From Oscarella lobularis (Eukaryota; Porifera; Homoscleromorpha; Homosclerophorida; Oscarellidae), in NCBI RefSeq assembly GCF_947507565.1, contig NC_089182.1:3348001-3412000 (forward strand): a DNA stretch of 64,000 nucleotides, given 5' to 3'. Numbering within the stretch: position 1 is the first letter of the stretch; every line of letters starts with the position of its first letter. The notes beneath the pieces are model-generated. The model searched no databases. It was not told the origin of the DNA and was given only the letters and a program-made list of their open reading frames with translations. Shown here piece after piece: positions 11,201 through 22,800 of this stretch. The position numbers and the translations under genes are program-made.

Positions 11201-12320
11201 CGGCAATTCGACCAGCTTGACGATTTCTTCTTGTCCTATCAACGGCAATGCGGATGTAAAGAATTACAAGGTTTTCTACAGAGTGTCTGGTTCCCCCGAT
11301 GTTTGGTCTGCAGTAGTATTAGAGGCGGCTTTACCAACAATTACTGTTACATATCTTGTACCATTTACCACATACGAGATTAGAATAACTGCGGGGAACG
11401 AATACGGATATGGACTAAACAGCAGCACAATTAAAGTTCAGACAGCTGAAGGAGGCACGTGGCGTTGATACTCTTCAATTAAATCTTTTTTCAAGTGTGT
11501 TTTCTTTTGTTTTGTAGAACCCGGGCCTCCGCAAAACGTGAGCGCTGTTTCATTGAGTTCGCACAGCGTTTCTGTCTCCTGGCTACAGCCTACCACTCCA
11601 CATGGAATTATTGCCAAATATAAGATCTACTATCGCATTCCATCAAAAACTAAACGAGAGGCGGCGAATAACGAAGTCTTCGCTAATGTTTCGGGGTCGG
11701 AAACGACTGCAAACCTGACAGACCTCTCACCATTCACTGTCTACATATTACGAGTCGCGGCCGTAAACGTCAGACAATACGATAATAAATCTCTAGAGGG
11801 ACTGGCAAGCAAAGAAGTCTCAGTACAGACAGCCAAAGCAGGTATAGCCGAAGCAGTGTTGGAGATCTAGTAAAATCGACGTTTAAACTTTTTTCTTTTT
11901 TCTGATCATGAAGCATTCTGTTCCTCTAGTGAACGAAAAGAGAACTTGTGTGGGGCGCCGTTGTTCAACTCTGTTACGGTAGCATTGACTATTCTGTTCG
12001 TTCTCGCTCTCGTTGCCTTTAGTATCCTCTTTTTGGTCCACGTTCGTCAGCGCCAAACTCTAAAGAGATTCTTGTCCGACAGGAATGAGAAAAATGTCTA
12101 TGAAATGCCAAGCAAAGTGGGCAGTAAACTTGAAGGCGACGTTGTTCCTCGTAAAATGACGCAGTCCAGCGCGTATGAAACAGTGTCTTCAAAGAACCAA
12201 AAAGTACATGTGATCGATGAATTTGATATATATATGCTGATTTTTGTACGTATAGCCAAAGAGTCTGTTGACGAAACATATGCTGAAGTAGGTGCACCAA
12301 TGAAAGACACAAGTCTTTAG
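8230..12320 (+). CDS. Receptor C: full ectodomain, short ITIM-like tail
   Basis: Twelve exons, 1146 residues, in frame. Exon 1 (8230-8314) encodes a signal peptide. Then come FTP 8434-8886, Ig 8932-9210, TSP1 9265-9393, FTP 9443-9868, Ig 9924-10256, TSP1 10313-10453, Ig 10506-10808, Ig 10857-11111, FN3 11161-11454 (GC donor), FN3 11518-11869 and a last exon 11930-12320. The last exon holds a membrane span (from NSVTVALTILF to FLVHV), a basic stop-transfer stretch and a tail with NVYEMP, SAYETV (fits S/I/V/LxYxxI/V/L) and TYAEV. The FN3-to-last-exon joint uses donor TA|GTAAAA in phase 2, unlike the phosphatase genes. Reading the tail to TYAEV needs a 52-base intron-like stretch (from 12211) to be kept. 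Likely an inhibitory-type receptor signalling through recruited SH2 proteins (inference). Confidence 0.88.
8977..11057 (+). repeat. Near-identical tract shared by receptors C and D (C copy)
   Basis: Aligned at a constant offset of 4375 with 13352-15432, these 2081 bases, introns included, show one difference that I noticed (9659 G against 14034 A, Arg to Gln). Identity falls on both sides: 8976/13351 differ on the left, with more changes further left, and 11058/15433 differ on the right, then FN3 exons diverge. This pattern fits recent gene conversion or unequal exchange better than an old duplication. Confidence 0.85.
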
Positions 12321-12603
12321 ACAATTTAGCAGTAAACTTTGTCTTCGTTTTCAATTTTTTCGTCGAGTTATCTTACTCGTAGGTAGACACACGTGCGTGT
12401 AGCGTGCCGTCTCATCAGCATCCGGGCACCGTGAGACTTTTCCGAATGTGCGGAGATCGCGGAGACTCGCACAGACTAATCTCTCTGTCGGGGAAGTCTT
12501 GGCGAGTTGTTTCCTTGACTCGCTCTTCTTCTACTGCCGGTCTTTGTCCTGTTTTTGCGGCGATTGGGCTCCCCGGCTCATCGGGCGCTGTCTCTACTTC
12601 ACT
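12321..12603 (+). promoter_or_regulatory. Intergenic leader of the tail-gene type (C to D)
   Basis: These 283 bases separate the stop of C from the start of D and must hold the C 3' end and the D promoter. A shared block runs ACACGTGCGTGTAGCGT, TCATCAGCATCCGGGCACC, GTGAGACTTTT, then a conserved segment up to the ATG. It recurs after relic B (before C) and after F (before G). No TATA box is evident. Promoter function is inferred from position. Confidence 0.45.
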
Positions 12604-15600
12604 ATGACTTGGTCTCGTTTGTTTCTGCTCAAACTAGCAGTGATCACGATGGTTTTTGAATGTCTTCAAGTCTCTGGAGCCAGTGGAGGTAGGTATCGGA
12701 CTGCTCACCTTGCAGTTCGTCTCTGAAAGCGTTCGTCGCTTGAGAAAATGAGACCGGATGCGCGTTTCCCAAGACTATCGACCTCACTTGCATTTTGATC
12801 TATTTAGAGAAGAAAGTAAATCTGGATGCGAAGATGCTCGAATATGGAAACGTTCTTTCTGGTGGAAACATTTCCTATGCAGATGCAGTAGATGTTCAAA
12901 CGGGACAGAAATTGACAGACTGTCCCAACTCTTCTTATTCCGGCCGTCGTCCAGTGTGGTTGTCAATCAATTTGGGTCGTCTCTATTCTGTGAGCAAGAT
13001 CAGAATGCTATCTCGCCTTCATTTTGGAAGTGCCTCTAAGATATACGTGGGAAAGACTGCTATCAAAGAAGACGGAAATATAGACTCAAACAAAGATCAC
13101 AAATGTGATATTCGTAACTATCCCACTACTGGTCCAATAAAGACTTTCACTAACTTCTCTTGTTCGCCTATTCGTTGGATTCAATATGTCACCATTCATC
13201 GTCCCAATTACGACAATCTGCAAGTATGCAAAGTGGAAGTGTATTATAATGAGAACACAGGTAGAGAGTCTCTCATATATTACGTTGAAAATATTTTTTT
13301 ATTTAGCTGACGGTGTTGCTATAACAACGAAGAATTATACTATTAGAAGCATGGGTGAAATTGCGTCGTGCGGCTCACCAAATGGAGACTTTGGTCCGAT
13401 ATGGAAATTTCCAAATGGAACAAAGGTTTCAACAAAGAAGTCGGCAGCAATTCGACAAGTCAATGATTCATCATCACCCGGATACAAGAAACTGCGTTTA
13501 GAATCTTTCATCGCTCCAAATGGCGACTACAAATGCGAATACATCGCAAATAATGCTACAAAAACGATAACGGGTAATATAGTGTGTAAGATGACACAGA
13601 ATTAAAATGACTTGATGTGGAATATGTAATTCGTTGTAGTTGATTGTCAATCAACTCCATGGTCAGTTTGTTCGTGCGGACGCGGAAAAAGGACAAAGAT
13701 TACTTCTGAATTAAGGGGTAGCACTTGTTCCTCTATGCCGTTGTCAGAAGACTGCTTGAATACAGATTGTGAGTTGTTTTCTAAATATTACTTGTAGAAG
13801 TGTCTAATTTACTCTAGGTGGTAGAATTGATATGACGAATGCAGTTGCTACTCATGGTCCAGGGGCTACGTTGGTAGGAGGACAGACAACGTTTTCAGCG
13901 TCACTGGCGATAGATGGGGAAGTGATGGGCGATTTATGCGCTGCAACTTTGTTGTCAACTTCTCCGTGGCTACAAGTCGATCTAAAGACGGCTTATTTGA
14001 TTACAAGCGTTGAAGCGTCATTTTGGTCGAACCAAGGAGACGGCGCGACTGTGCGAGTAGGAAGCAATTTGATGAATGATGGCAATGGCAATCCGAAGTG
14101 CGGTCAGTCAATTAGCAATTCAACGTCTGGAAAGTGGATTACAACTGTTTGTTCTTCTCCACTTTGGGGACGATACATCAACGTACAGAAAATCTCATCA
14201 AAAAAAAGTTATTTAAGGGTGTGTGAATTGAGGGCAAGCTACAGTAAGGAAATTAATTAAGCCTAATTATTTTAATCAGTTAATCAATAGTCTTTTAGAA
14301 CTTGACGTTGGCATTCTGTACGATGATTCTGCTATTGCGTCTGGATCAATTTACTCGTACGCTGGGAAACCGCTTCCATTTCCTGTTCTGTGTGGCGTCA
14401 ATCCAGATCCAACGAACTTTAATTCGTTGCTCAAAATTCAGTGGAAATTTGGTAAAGATGGTAATCGTACTTCTGCTTTGTCATCAAATCCTAATATTGG
14501 GCAATCTAAAACGAGTTATCTGAGAAGTCTACATATAGAAAAGGCTCCGTTAGTGGATCAAAAGTATTCGTGTCATTTTACGTGGATTAATGAAACACAG
14601 AAAAGTCTCGTGTTCAATCTGAATATTAACGGTGAACAGCGAGCATAACAGATTGCTGCTCTATAAATTATAAACGTGTGTTTCTAGTCAATTGTACGTG
14701 GAACGAGTGGTCAGTATGTTCTGGACGATGTGGTGAGGGAATGAGATCTCGAACAACTATCAAGTCAAAACATCGCGGAAAATCGTGCATCGGATCATCA
14801 GCGGAAGACTGTGACACTGGAATTCCGTGTAAGGGAAAGAGAAATCTCTAAACAAAATTTAAGCGCACCATTTTGTGAAGGCACTCCCACTCCTGTTCAG
14901 AGTTTGGTAACAGTTCAGGAAGGGCAGCAAGCTATGTTAGAATGTGAATCATCGCAATATCGTCAAGTGGCAACATCTATTACATTCGAGTGGTTCAAAG
15001 ATGGAGCGAATTTGACCAATCCTTCTAGTTCATCTGTTCGTGTGACAAACGGAAGAAGATACAGAGGGACGCTGACATTTGCGTCTGTCAATAGGACAGA
15101 CGCGAGCTCTTTGTACACGTGCAAGGCTCGTGGGGAGCGCGGTGTCAGTAATTCATCGACGGCAATAACGCTTCATGTCACTTGTAATTTCTTCGCAATT
15201 TCAGTTGCATACGATTTACTGTTTCTTTCAGATGCTCCTCATAATGTCAGAGTGAAATCAAACTTCAGTGCGTTCGTGAAAGAAGGACGGATAATTCTAA
15301 GTTGTATCGTCGAAGCGAATCCTCTTCCTCATCAATACTCATGGTGGAAAGACGGTCAAGTACAAGCTGAGTCAGGATCGCAGTTCGTGATTTTAAATTC
15401 ATCTTTCTCTGGCAATGAAACATACAAATGCGCCGCGAATAATTCGTCGGGTTCGTCCATGTCAGAAATATTCGTTATCAGTCTTAGTAAGCCACGTCTT
15501 CTCGCAGTATTACGTTTAATTAAGAAACTAATGTTTTAGTACCGGAAAAGTGCACTGGACTGTCGGGTACAAGTTCAGTCGGCAATTCGATCAGCTTGAC

Positions 15601-18600
15601 GATTTCTTCTTGTCCTGTCAACGGCAATGCGGATGTAAAGAAGTACAAGGTACTCTACAGATTGTTTGGTTCGTCGGACTTTTGGTCTGCAGTAATAATG
15701 GCGGCTTTACCAACAATTAACGTCACAGATTTTGCACCATTCACCACATACGAGATTAGAATAACTGCGGGGAACGAATACGGATATGGACCAAACAGCA
15801 GCACAATTAAAGTTCGGACAGCTGAAGGAGGCACGTGGCGTTGATACTCTTCAATTAAATCTGTTTTCAAGTGTGTTTTCTTTTGTTTTGTAGAACCCGG
15901 GCCTCCGCAAAACGTGAGCGTTGTTTCATTGAGTTCGCACAGCGTTTCTGTCTCCTGGCTACAGCCTACCACTCCACATGGAGATATTGCCAAATATAAG
16001 ATCTACTATCGCATTCCATCAAAAACTAAACGAGAGGCGGCGAATAACGAAGTCTTCGCTAATGTGTCAGGATCGGAAACGACTGTTATCCTGACAGACG
16101 TCTCACCTTTCACTCTCTACATTATAAAAGTCGCGGCCGTAAACATCAGACAATACGATAATAAATCTCTAGAGGGACTGGCAAGCAAAGAAGTCTCAGT
16201 ACGGACAGGGGGAGAAGGTAAAGTATCGAACCACGATTGATTGTGCAATCTCGCAATATATATAGGGGCAGGTGCTAGCAAGAGCGGCGATGGCAACACT
16301 CCTATTATTATAGTTGTTGTTGTAGTCGTCATCATTTTGCTTGTCATCGCCGGAATTGCTATTGCTTTTTTCATAGTCAGGTGGAGCATTGTTCTTGATT
16401 AACTACTTGCAGTTGTTTTAATATGCATTTAGACGACGTCGTAAGCGCGAGTGTGAAGTTTCGACTGTTAAGATGTCATCAGTGAAAGATTTCGATGATG
16501 AAGAAGATGAAGATTTGCCAGCTTCCAGTAAGTGAGCTTTTCCTTGTAATTAAATAGATTCATCCTCTACGTTTGACAGCTTCCCTTCTAGTGGAAGTAT
16601 ACGAAGGCAGTACAGCTCTTTTGCCCTGTGGGAGCGCTGGAAATTTCGACGTTATCTGGTGTCAAGGAGAAAAATCTCTTCCTGGAAAAGACACGCGTTT
16701 TCTGCAACTTTCCGATGGACAACTTCAGATCACGGCTGTTCGTGGCAGTGATTCGGGTACTTACCAATGGACTGCGTCCAGCAAATCTGGAGTTGATGAA
16801 CAGAGCGTGGAGCTTATTTTAAAACCAGTTGAAGTCAAGGAAGGCCAATTGGGCGGATTTTCTGGATTGGGTAATATCGACACAAAGGATCTTCTGTTTT
16901 CTTCTCAGATTTAATTACCTAACGTTCTAGCGGTTGGCAAAGGGACTCGCAAAAAGTCAGAATCGCACGCGGTGCACTTGGATGACTTTCTTGATCATGT
17001 CACTGCTATGAATGAGTCAAAAGGAGCCGGATTTACTGAAGAATTCAAGGTCAGAATAGCGTACGTATGGCCGTGTTATTTAGGCGTCTACTGTTTGTAG
17101 GAGTTGGAAAAAGCGAAGGCGGGAATGGAACTGACTACCCACGCCGCTGCGTCAAATTTGTTAAAAAATCGCTACAGAAATATTCTGACTTGTAAAGTCG
17201 TCTTCTCGCAAGATTCTCCTTTTTTTATTGACTTCTTTAGATGATCATGCTCGGGTTGTTTTGAAGCCTCTGCCTGAAACGGAGCCACTCGAATGCGATT
17301 ATATTGCAGCTGCCTACGTTGACGTGAGTCGCTTTGATTTTTCAATTAAACGAGACCTACATATACATGCGATAGGGTCATCACACTCCAAAGAAATACA
17401 TTGCTTCGCAAGGTAAACGTTTAGGCTCTTGATTTTTACGTTAGGGATTCTATATATGTATAGGGCCCACCAAGGGTACCGCAGGAGATATGTGGCGAAT
17501 GATTTGGAGTGAAAATGTCAGGACTATCGTCATGCTTACACATTTAACAGAAGGAAATAAGGTGATAGCTAAGTGTAGTATTGTAAACAATCTCACAGTT
17601 GAATGCAGGTCAAATGTTATCAGTACTGGCCTTCTACCGAAGAGGAGACACAACACTTCGAGGGATTTAAAATAACTTTGGACAGTGTTGACAATTTTGC
17701 GGAATACGATATCAAATCAATCACGATTTGCTTGGTTAGGTTATTAGTGTTAATACAGCTTGATTAATTAATTCTTTGAATAGGGAAACGAAGGGCGAGA
17801 TGTAAAACTGTATCATTTTACTTCTTGGCCCGATCACGGTGTTCCGAAATTCGCAACGGGGCTGCTCAGTTTCATAAAGAGAGTCAACAGAGAACTCCCT
17901 AAGAATTCTGGACCAATGGTCGTTCATTGCAGGTTGGCTTAACTAACTTAATTCGACTTTTGTGATTGTATCTTTATTTCTTATCAGTGCTGGGGTCGGA
18001 CGTACAGGCACATTCATCGTGATTGATCAGATGCTTGAAAATATCAGCGAAGGGCTTCCAATTGACGTCTTCAACGCCGTCAAGTCTCTCAGAACTCGAC
18101 GCCAAGAAATGGTTCAAGGCAAGGTAAGACCGCCACCAATGTTTTAAGCAAATTATGATTCCGGCTGCAGGCACAATACGCTTTCATATACGTTGCATTG
18201 CTCGAAGCCGTCTTATGCGGCAACACCCAAATTCCGGTGCAAAATCTCTGCTCTGCCTTTTCTAAGCTATCTGAGAAAGACAGCAAAGGTCGATGTGGAT
18301 TTGAGCGTCAATATCTTGTAAGAAGAATTCCTTCCCTAAGCATGCATTGATGATATACGTATGTACTTGTTATTCAGGTCTTGGGGACGGCTAGTGCTCA
18401 CGTTAGTAAGGCCCTGTGCATGACCGGGCTTCATCCAAGTGTGCGGAAGAAAAATCGATATTTGGACATTGTTCCGCGTAATTTCCATATAAGTATTCCT
18501 CGGATATTTGATGTGTACTCTCTAGTCGATTCTGAACGAGTTGTTTTGCGCTTGGAGGAAGCCGTATCTGGTGACAGTGACACTACGTACGTGAACGCGG

Positions 18601-19543
18601 TAGCTGGATCGAACTACATCAATGCAAGCTACGTCAATGTAAGCAAAGGCTTTATTTTTGTTCCAGCAAAGAAATGCGAAAGTTTTCTTTATCTTCATTA
18701 GGGCTATCGTTATCGTGACGCTTTTATAGTGACTCAGGGACCGCTGGAAAATACCGTGAACGATTTTTGGCAAATGGTATGGGAACAGGATACATATACA
18801 ATCGTCAACTTGACTCAGCTGATTGAAGACGACAAGGTGGATCGAAAAAAGTCGATTAGAGGCATCAGTTCATATTACCTGATATAGGAAATGTGCTATC
18901 AGTATTGGCCAAAAACGAAAGCTCGCTACGGTTCATATGAAGTTGAAATTGATGGCCAAAATTCTTCTGACTCTTACGTCGTGAGAAAACTGAACGTCAG
19001 CAAGGTTTGTTGCTAGAACATTTCCCCTCTTCCCTCTTCCTATCTTATCTGTATCTATACTACAGGGTTCTGAAATGAAGACGGTTTGTCAGTTTCACTT
19101 CACTGCCTGGCCAAATGACGAGTGCCCTACGTCAGCAACTCACCTACTTGAAATGATGGCACAAATTGAGAAGTGGCAACAAACAACCGGCAACAATGTC
19201 ATCACTGTTCATTGCAAGTAAGTTTGCTATGCGAGTCAATGATGTCTATTTAGAAGACTTGCTGATCTCATAGCAACGGTATTGGTCGTTCTGGTGTATT
19301 CTGCACTATCGTATCCGTGGTTGAGGAAATGAAGGTGGAGAATGTGATCGATGTATTCTATAAAGTGAAATCGTTGCGCATCAAAAGGCCTGGGATGGTG
19401 CAGAGCGTTGTGAGTGTACACTGACCATAATTTGACGATTATGTAATTATTTAATTAATTAATATCAGGATCAGTATAAGTTCTGCTACAAGGCAATTCT
19501 TGACTATACCGAGGGCTTTGACATCTATGCGAATTTCAAGTGA
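12604..19543 (+). CDS. Receptor D: complete receptor tyrosine phosphatase
   Basis: Twenty-nine exons, 1791 residues: signal peptide 1-28, FTP 29-179, Ig 180-272, TSP1 273-315, FTP 316-457, Ig 458-568, TSP1 569-615, Ig 616-716, Ig 717-801, FN3 802-898, FN3 899-1006, membrane span about 1013-1042 followed by RRRRKRE, acidic linker to 1074, Ig-like 1075-1171, PTP D1 about 1212-1500, D2 1501-1791. Start 12604 is the ATG before the hydrophobic leader shared by all units. Exon 1 is 12604-12688 and exon 2 12808-13260; the span is on 16272-16380, the inner Ig-like domain on 16580-16870, the last exon is 19469-19543. D1 is canonical ([22 protein letters not shown]); D2 has WPN and HCNNGIGRSG. The first TSP1 repeat is shortened to WSVCSCG. 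From exon 3 to exon 9 it nearly equals receptor C. Confidence 0.93.
13352..15432 (+). repeat. Near-identical tract shared by receptors C and D (D copy)
   Basis: Partner of 8977-11057. It covers most of the first Ig exon, TSP1, FTP, Ig, TSP1, Ig and most of the fourth Ig exon. Sharp ends inside exons 3 and 9 suggest exchange breakpoints. Confidence 0.85.
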
Positions 19544-19823
19544 CGGCGTTTCTAGTTAGAATTTTGACGTAACTTTGCGTTCGTTGTTTTTCTTTGCTTC
19601 GTAGATAATTTTGAAGAGCATCCGGGTTCTATGAGATTTCTCCGAAAATGTTCCGCAGTCGCGCACAGTCCATTTGCGGCTAATCTCTCCGTCTGGGAAG
19701 TTTTTGCGAGTTGTACTTCAACTCGCACTTCTAGTTCGTCTCTCCGCCGGTCTTTGTCGTCTCTCGTCCTGTTTTTGCGGCGATTGGGCTCCCCGGCTCA
19801 TCGGGCGCTGTCTCTACTTCACT
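19544..19823 (+). promoter_or_regulatory. Intergenic leader of the phosphatase-gene type (D to E)
   Basis: These 280 bases lie between the D stop and the E start. A shared block (GTAGATAATTTTGAA, GCATCCGGGTTCTATGAG, TTCTCCGAAAATG) is also found after E (before F) and, broken by an insertion, after A (before B). It shares the core CATCCGGG...TGAGA with the other leader type and the same sequence close to the ATG. Which block is present follows the gene upstream, so it marks duplication joints as well as the probable promoter. Confidence 0.45.
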
Positions 19824-22800
19824 ATGACTTGGTCTCGTTTGTTTTTGCTCAAACTAGCAGTGATCACTATAGTTTTTGAACGTCTTCAAGTCTCTAGAGC
19901 CAGTGGAGGTAGGTATCGGACTGCTCACCTTACAGTTCGTCTCTGAAAGCGTTCGTCGCTTGAGAAAATGAGACCGGATGCGCGTTTCCCAAGACTATCG
20001 ACCTCACTTGCATTTTGATCTATTTAGAGAAGAAAGTAAATCTGGATGCGAAGATGCTCGAATATGGAAACGTTCTTTCTGGTGGAAACATTTCCTATGC
20101 AGATGCAGTAGATGTTCAAACGGGACAGAAATTGACAGACTGTCCCAACTCTTCTTATTCCGGCCTTCGTCCAGTGTACTTGTCAATCAATTTGGGTCAC
20201 CTCTTTGCTGTGAGCAAGATCAGAATGCTATCTCGCATTCATTTCGGAAGTAGCTCTAAGATCTACGTGGGAAAGACTGCTATCAAAGAAGACGGAACTA
20301 TAGACTCAAACAAAGATCACCAATGTTCTACTCGTACCTATCCCACTAGACCTCCAATAAAGACTTTCACTAACTTCTCTTGTTCGCCTATTCGTTGGAT
20401 TCAATATGGCACCATTCATCGTCTCAATTACGACAATCTGCAAGTATGCAAAGTGGAAGTGTATTTTAATGAGAGAACAGGTAGAGAGTCTCTCATATAT
20501 ACTGCATTACGTTGAGAATATTTTTTTATTTAGCTGACGGTGTTGCTATAACAACGAAGAATCATACTATTAGAAGCATGGGTGAAATTGCGTCGTGCGG
20601 CTCACCAAATGGAGACTTTGGTCCGATATGGAAATTTCCAAATGGAACAAAGGTTTCAACAAAGAAGTCGGCATCAATTCGACAAGTCAATCATTCATCA
20701 TCACCCGGATACAAGAAACTGCGTTTAGAATCTCTGACTTTCATCGCTCCAAATGGTAACTACATATGTGAGTACATCGCAAATAATGCTACAAAAACAA
20801 AAACGGTCAATATAGTGTGTAAGATGACACAGAATTAAAACTTGATGTGGAATATGTGATTCATTTAGTTGATTGTCAATCAACTCCATGGTCAGCATGT
20901 TCGGTGCCATGCGGACGCGGAAAAAGGACAAAGATTACTGCTGAATTAAAGGGCAGCACTTGTTACTCTATTCGGTCGTCAAGAGACTGCTTGGATACAA
21001 ATTGTAAGCTGTTTTCTAATATTACTACAGTAGTAGACGCGTGTCTAATTTACTCTAGGTGATAGAATTGATATGACGAATGCAGTTGCTACTCATGGTC
21101 CAGGGGCTACGTTGGTAGGAGGACAGACAACGTTTTCAGCGTCACTGGCGATAGATGGGGAAGTGATGGGCGATTTATGCGCTGCAACTTTGTTGTCAAC
21201 TTCTCCGTGGCTAGAAGTTGATCTAGACACGGCTTATTTGATTACAAGAGTTGAAGCATCATTTAGGCTGGACCGCGGAAACGGCGCGGTTGTGCGAGTA
21301 GGGAGTAATTCGGCTAATAATATCAATGTTAATCCGAAGTGCGGTCAACCAATTAGCAATTCAGCGACTGGAAAGTGGATTACAACTGTTTGTTCTCCTC
21401 CACTTTGGGGACGATACATCAACGTACAGAAAACCTCATCAACAAAAAGTAATTTAAGTGTGTGTGAATTGAGTGCAAGCTACAGTAAGGAAATTAATTA
21501 AGCCTAATTATTTTAATCAGTTAATCAATTGTCTTTTAGAACTTAACGTTGGCATTCTGTACAACGATTCTTCTATTGCGTCTGGATCAATTTACTCGTA
21601 CGCTGCGAAACCGCTTCTATTTCCTGTTCTGTGCGGCGTCAATCCAGATCCAACCAACTTTAATTCGTTGCTCAAAATTCAGTGGAAATTTGGTATAAAT
21701 GGTAATCGTATTCCTGCTTTGTCATCAAATCCTGATATTGGACAATCTAAAATGAGTAATCTGACAAGTCTACATATAGAAAAGGCTCCGTTAGTGGATC
21801 AAAAGTATTCGTGTCATTTTACGTGGATTAATCAAACACAGAAAAGTCTCATTTTCAATCTGAATATTAACGGTAAACAGCAAGCATAACAGATTGCTGC
21901 TCTATAAATTGAAGACGTGTGTTTCTAGTCGATTGTACGTGGAACGAGTGGTCAGTATGTTCTGGACGATGTGGTGAGGGAATGAGATCTCGAACAACTA
22001 TCAAATCAAGGCATCGTGGAAAATCGTGCACCGGATCATCAGAGGAAGACTGTGACACTGGAATTCCGTGTAAGTGAAAGAGAAATCTCTAAACAAAATG
22101 TAAACGCACCATTTTGTGAAGGCACTCCCACTCCTGTTCAGAGTTTGGTAACAGTTCAGGAAGGGCGGCAAGCTATGTTAGAATGTGACTCATCGCAATA
22201 TCGCCAAGTGGCGACATCTATTACATTCGAGTGGTTTAAAAATGGAGTAAAACTGGGCAATTCTTCTAGTTCACCTGTCCGTTTGAGAGACGGAAGATAT
22301 AGAGGGACACTGACATTAACGTCTGTCAATAGGACAGACGCGAGCTCATTGTACACGTGCAAGGCTCGCGGAGGACGCGGTCTCAGTGGAGCATCTACGG
22401 CAATAACGCTTAATGTCACTTGTAATTTCTTCGCAATTTCAGTTGCATACGATTTACTGTTTCTTTTAGATGCTCCTCATAATGTCAGAGTGAAATCAAA
22501 CTTCAGTGCGTTCGTGAAAGAAGGACGGATAATTCTAAGTTGTATCGTCGAAGCGAATCCTCTTCCTCATCAATACTCGTGGTGGAAAGACGGTCAAGTA
22601 CAAGCTGAGTCAGGATCGCAGTTTGTGATTTTAAATTCAAGTTTCTCGGGCAATGAAACATACAAATGCGCCGCGAATAATTCGTTGGGTTCGTCCATGT
22701 CAGAAATATTCGTTATCAGTCTTAGTAAGCCACGTCTTCTCGCAGTATTACGTTTAATTAAGAAACTAATGTTTTAGTACCGGAAAAGTGTACTGGACTG

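Noticed and set aside
12604-12688. An earlier start for receptor D at about 12448
   Set aside because: The frame is open upstream there, but in sister genes it is not conserved. The hydrophobic leader starts at 12604 in D and at the matching ATG in all units.
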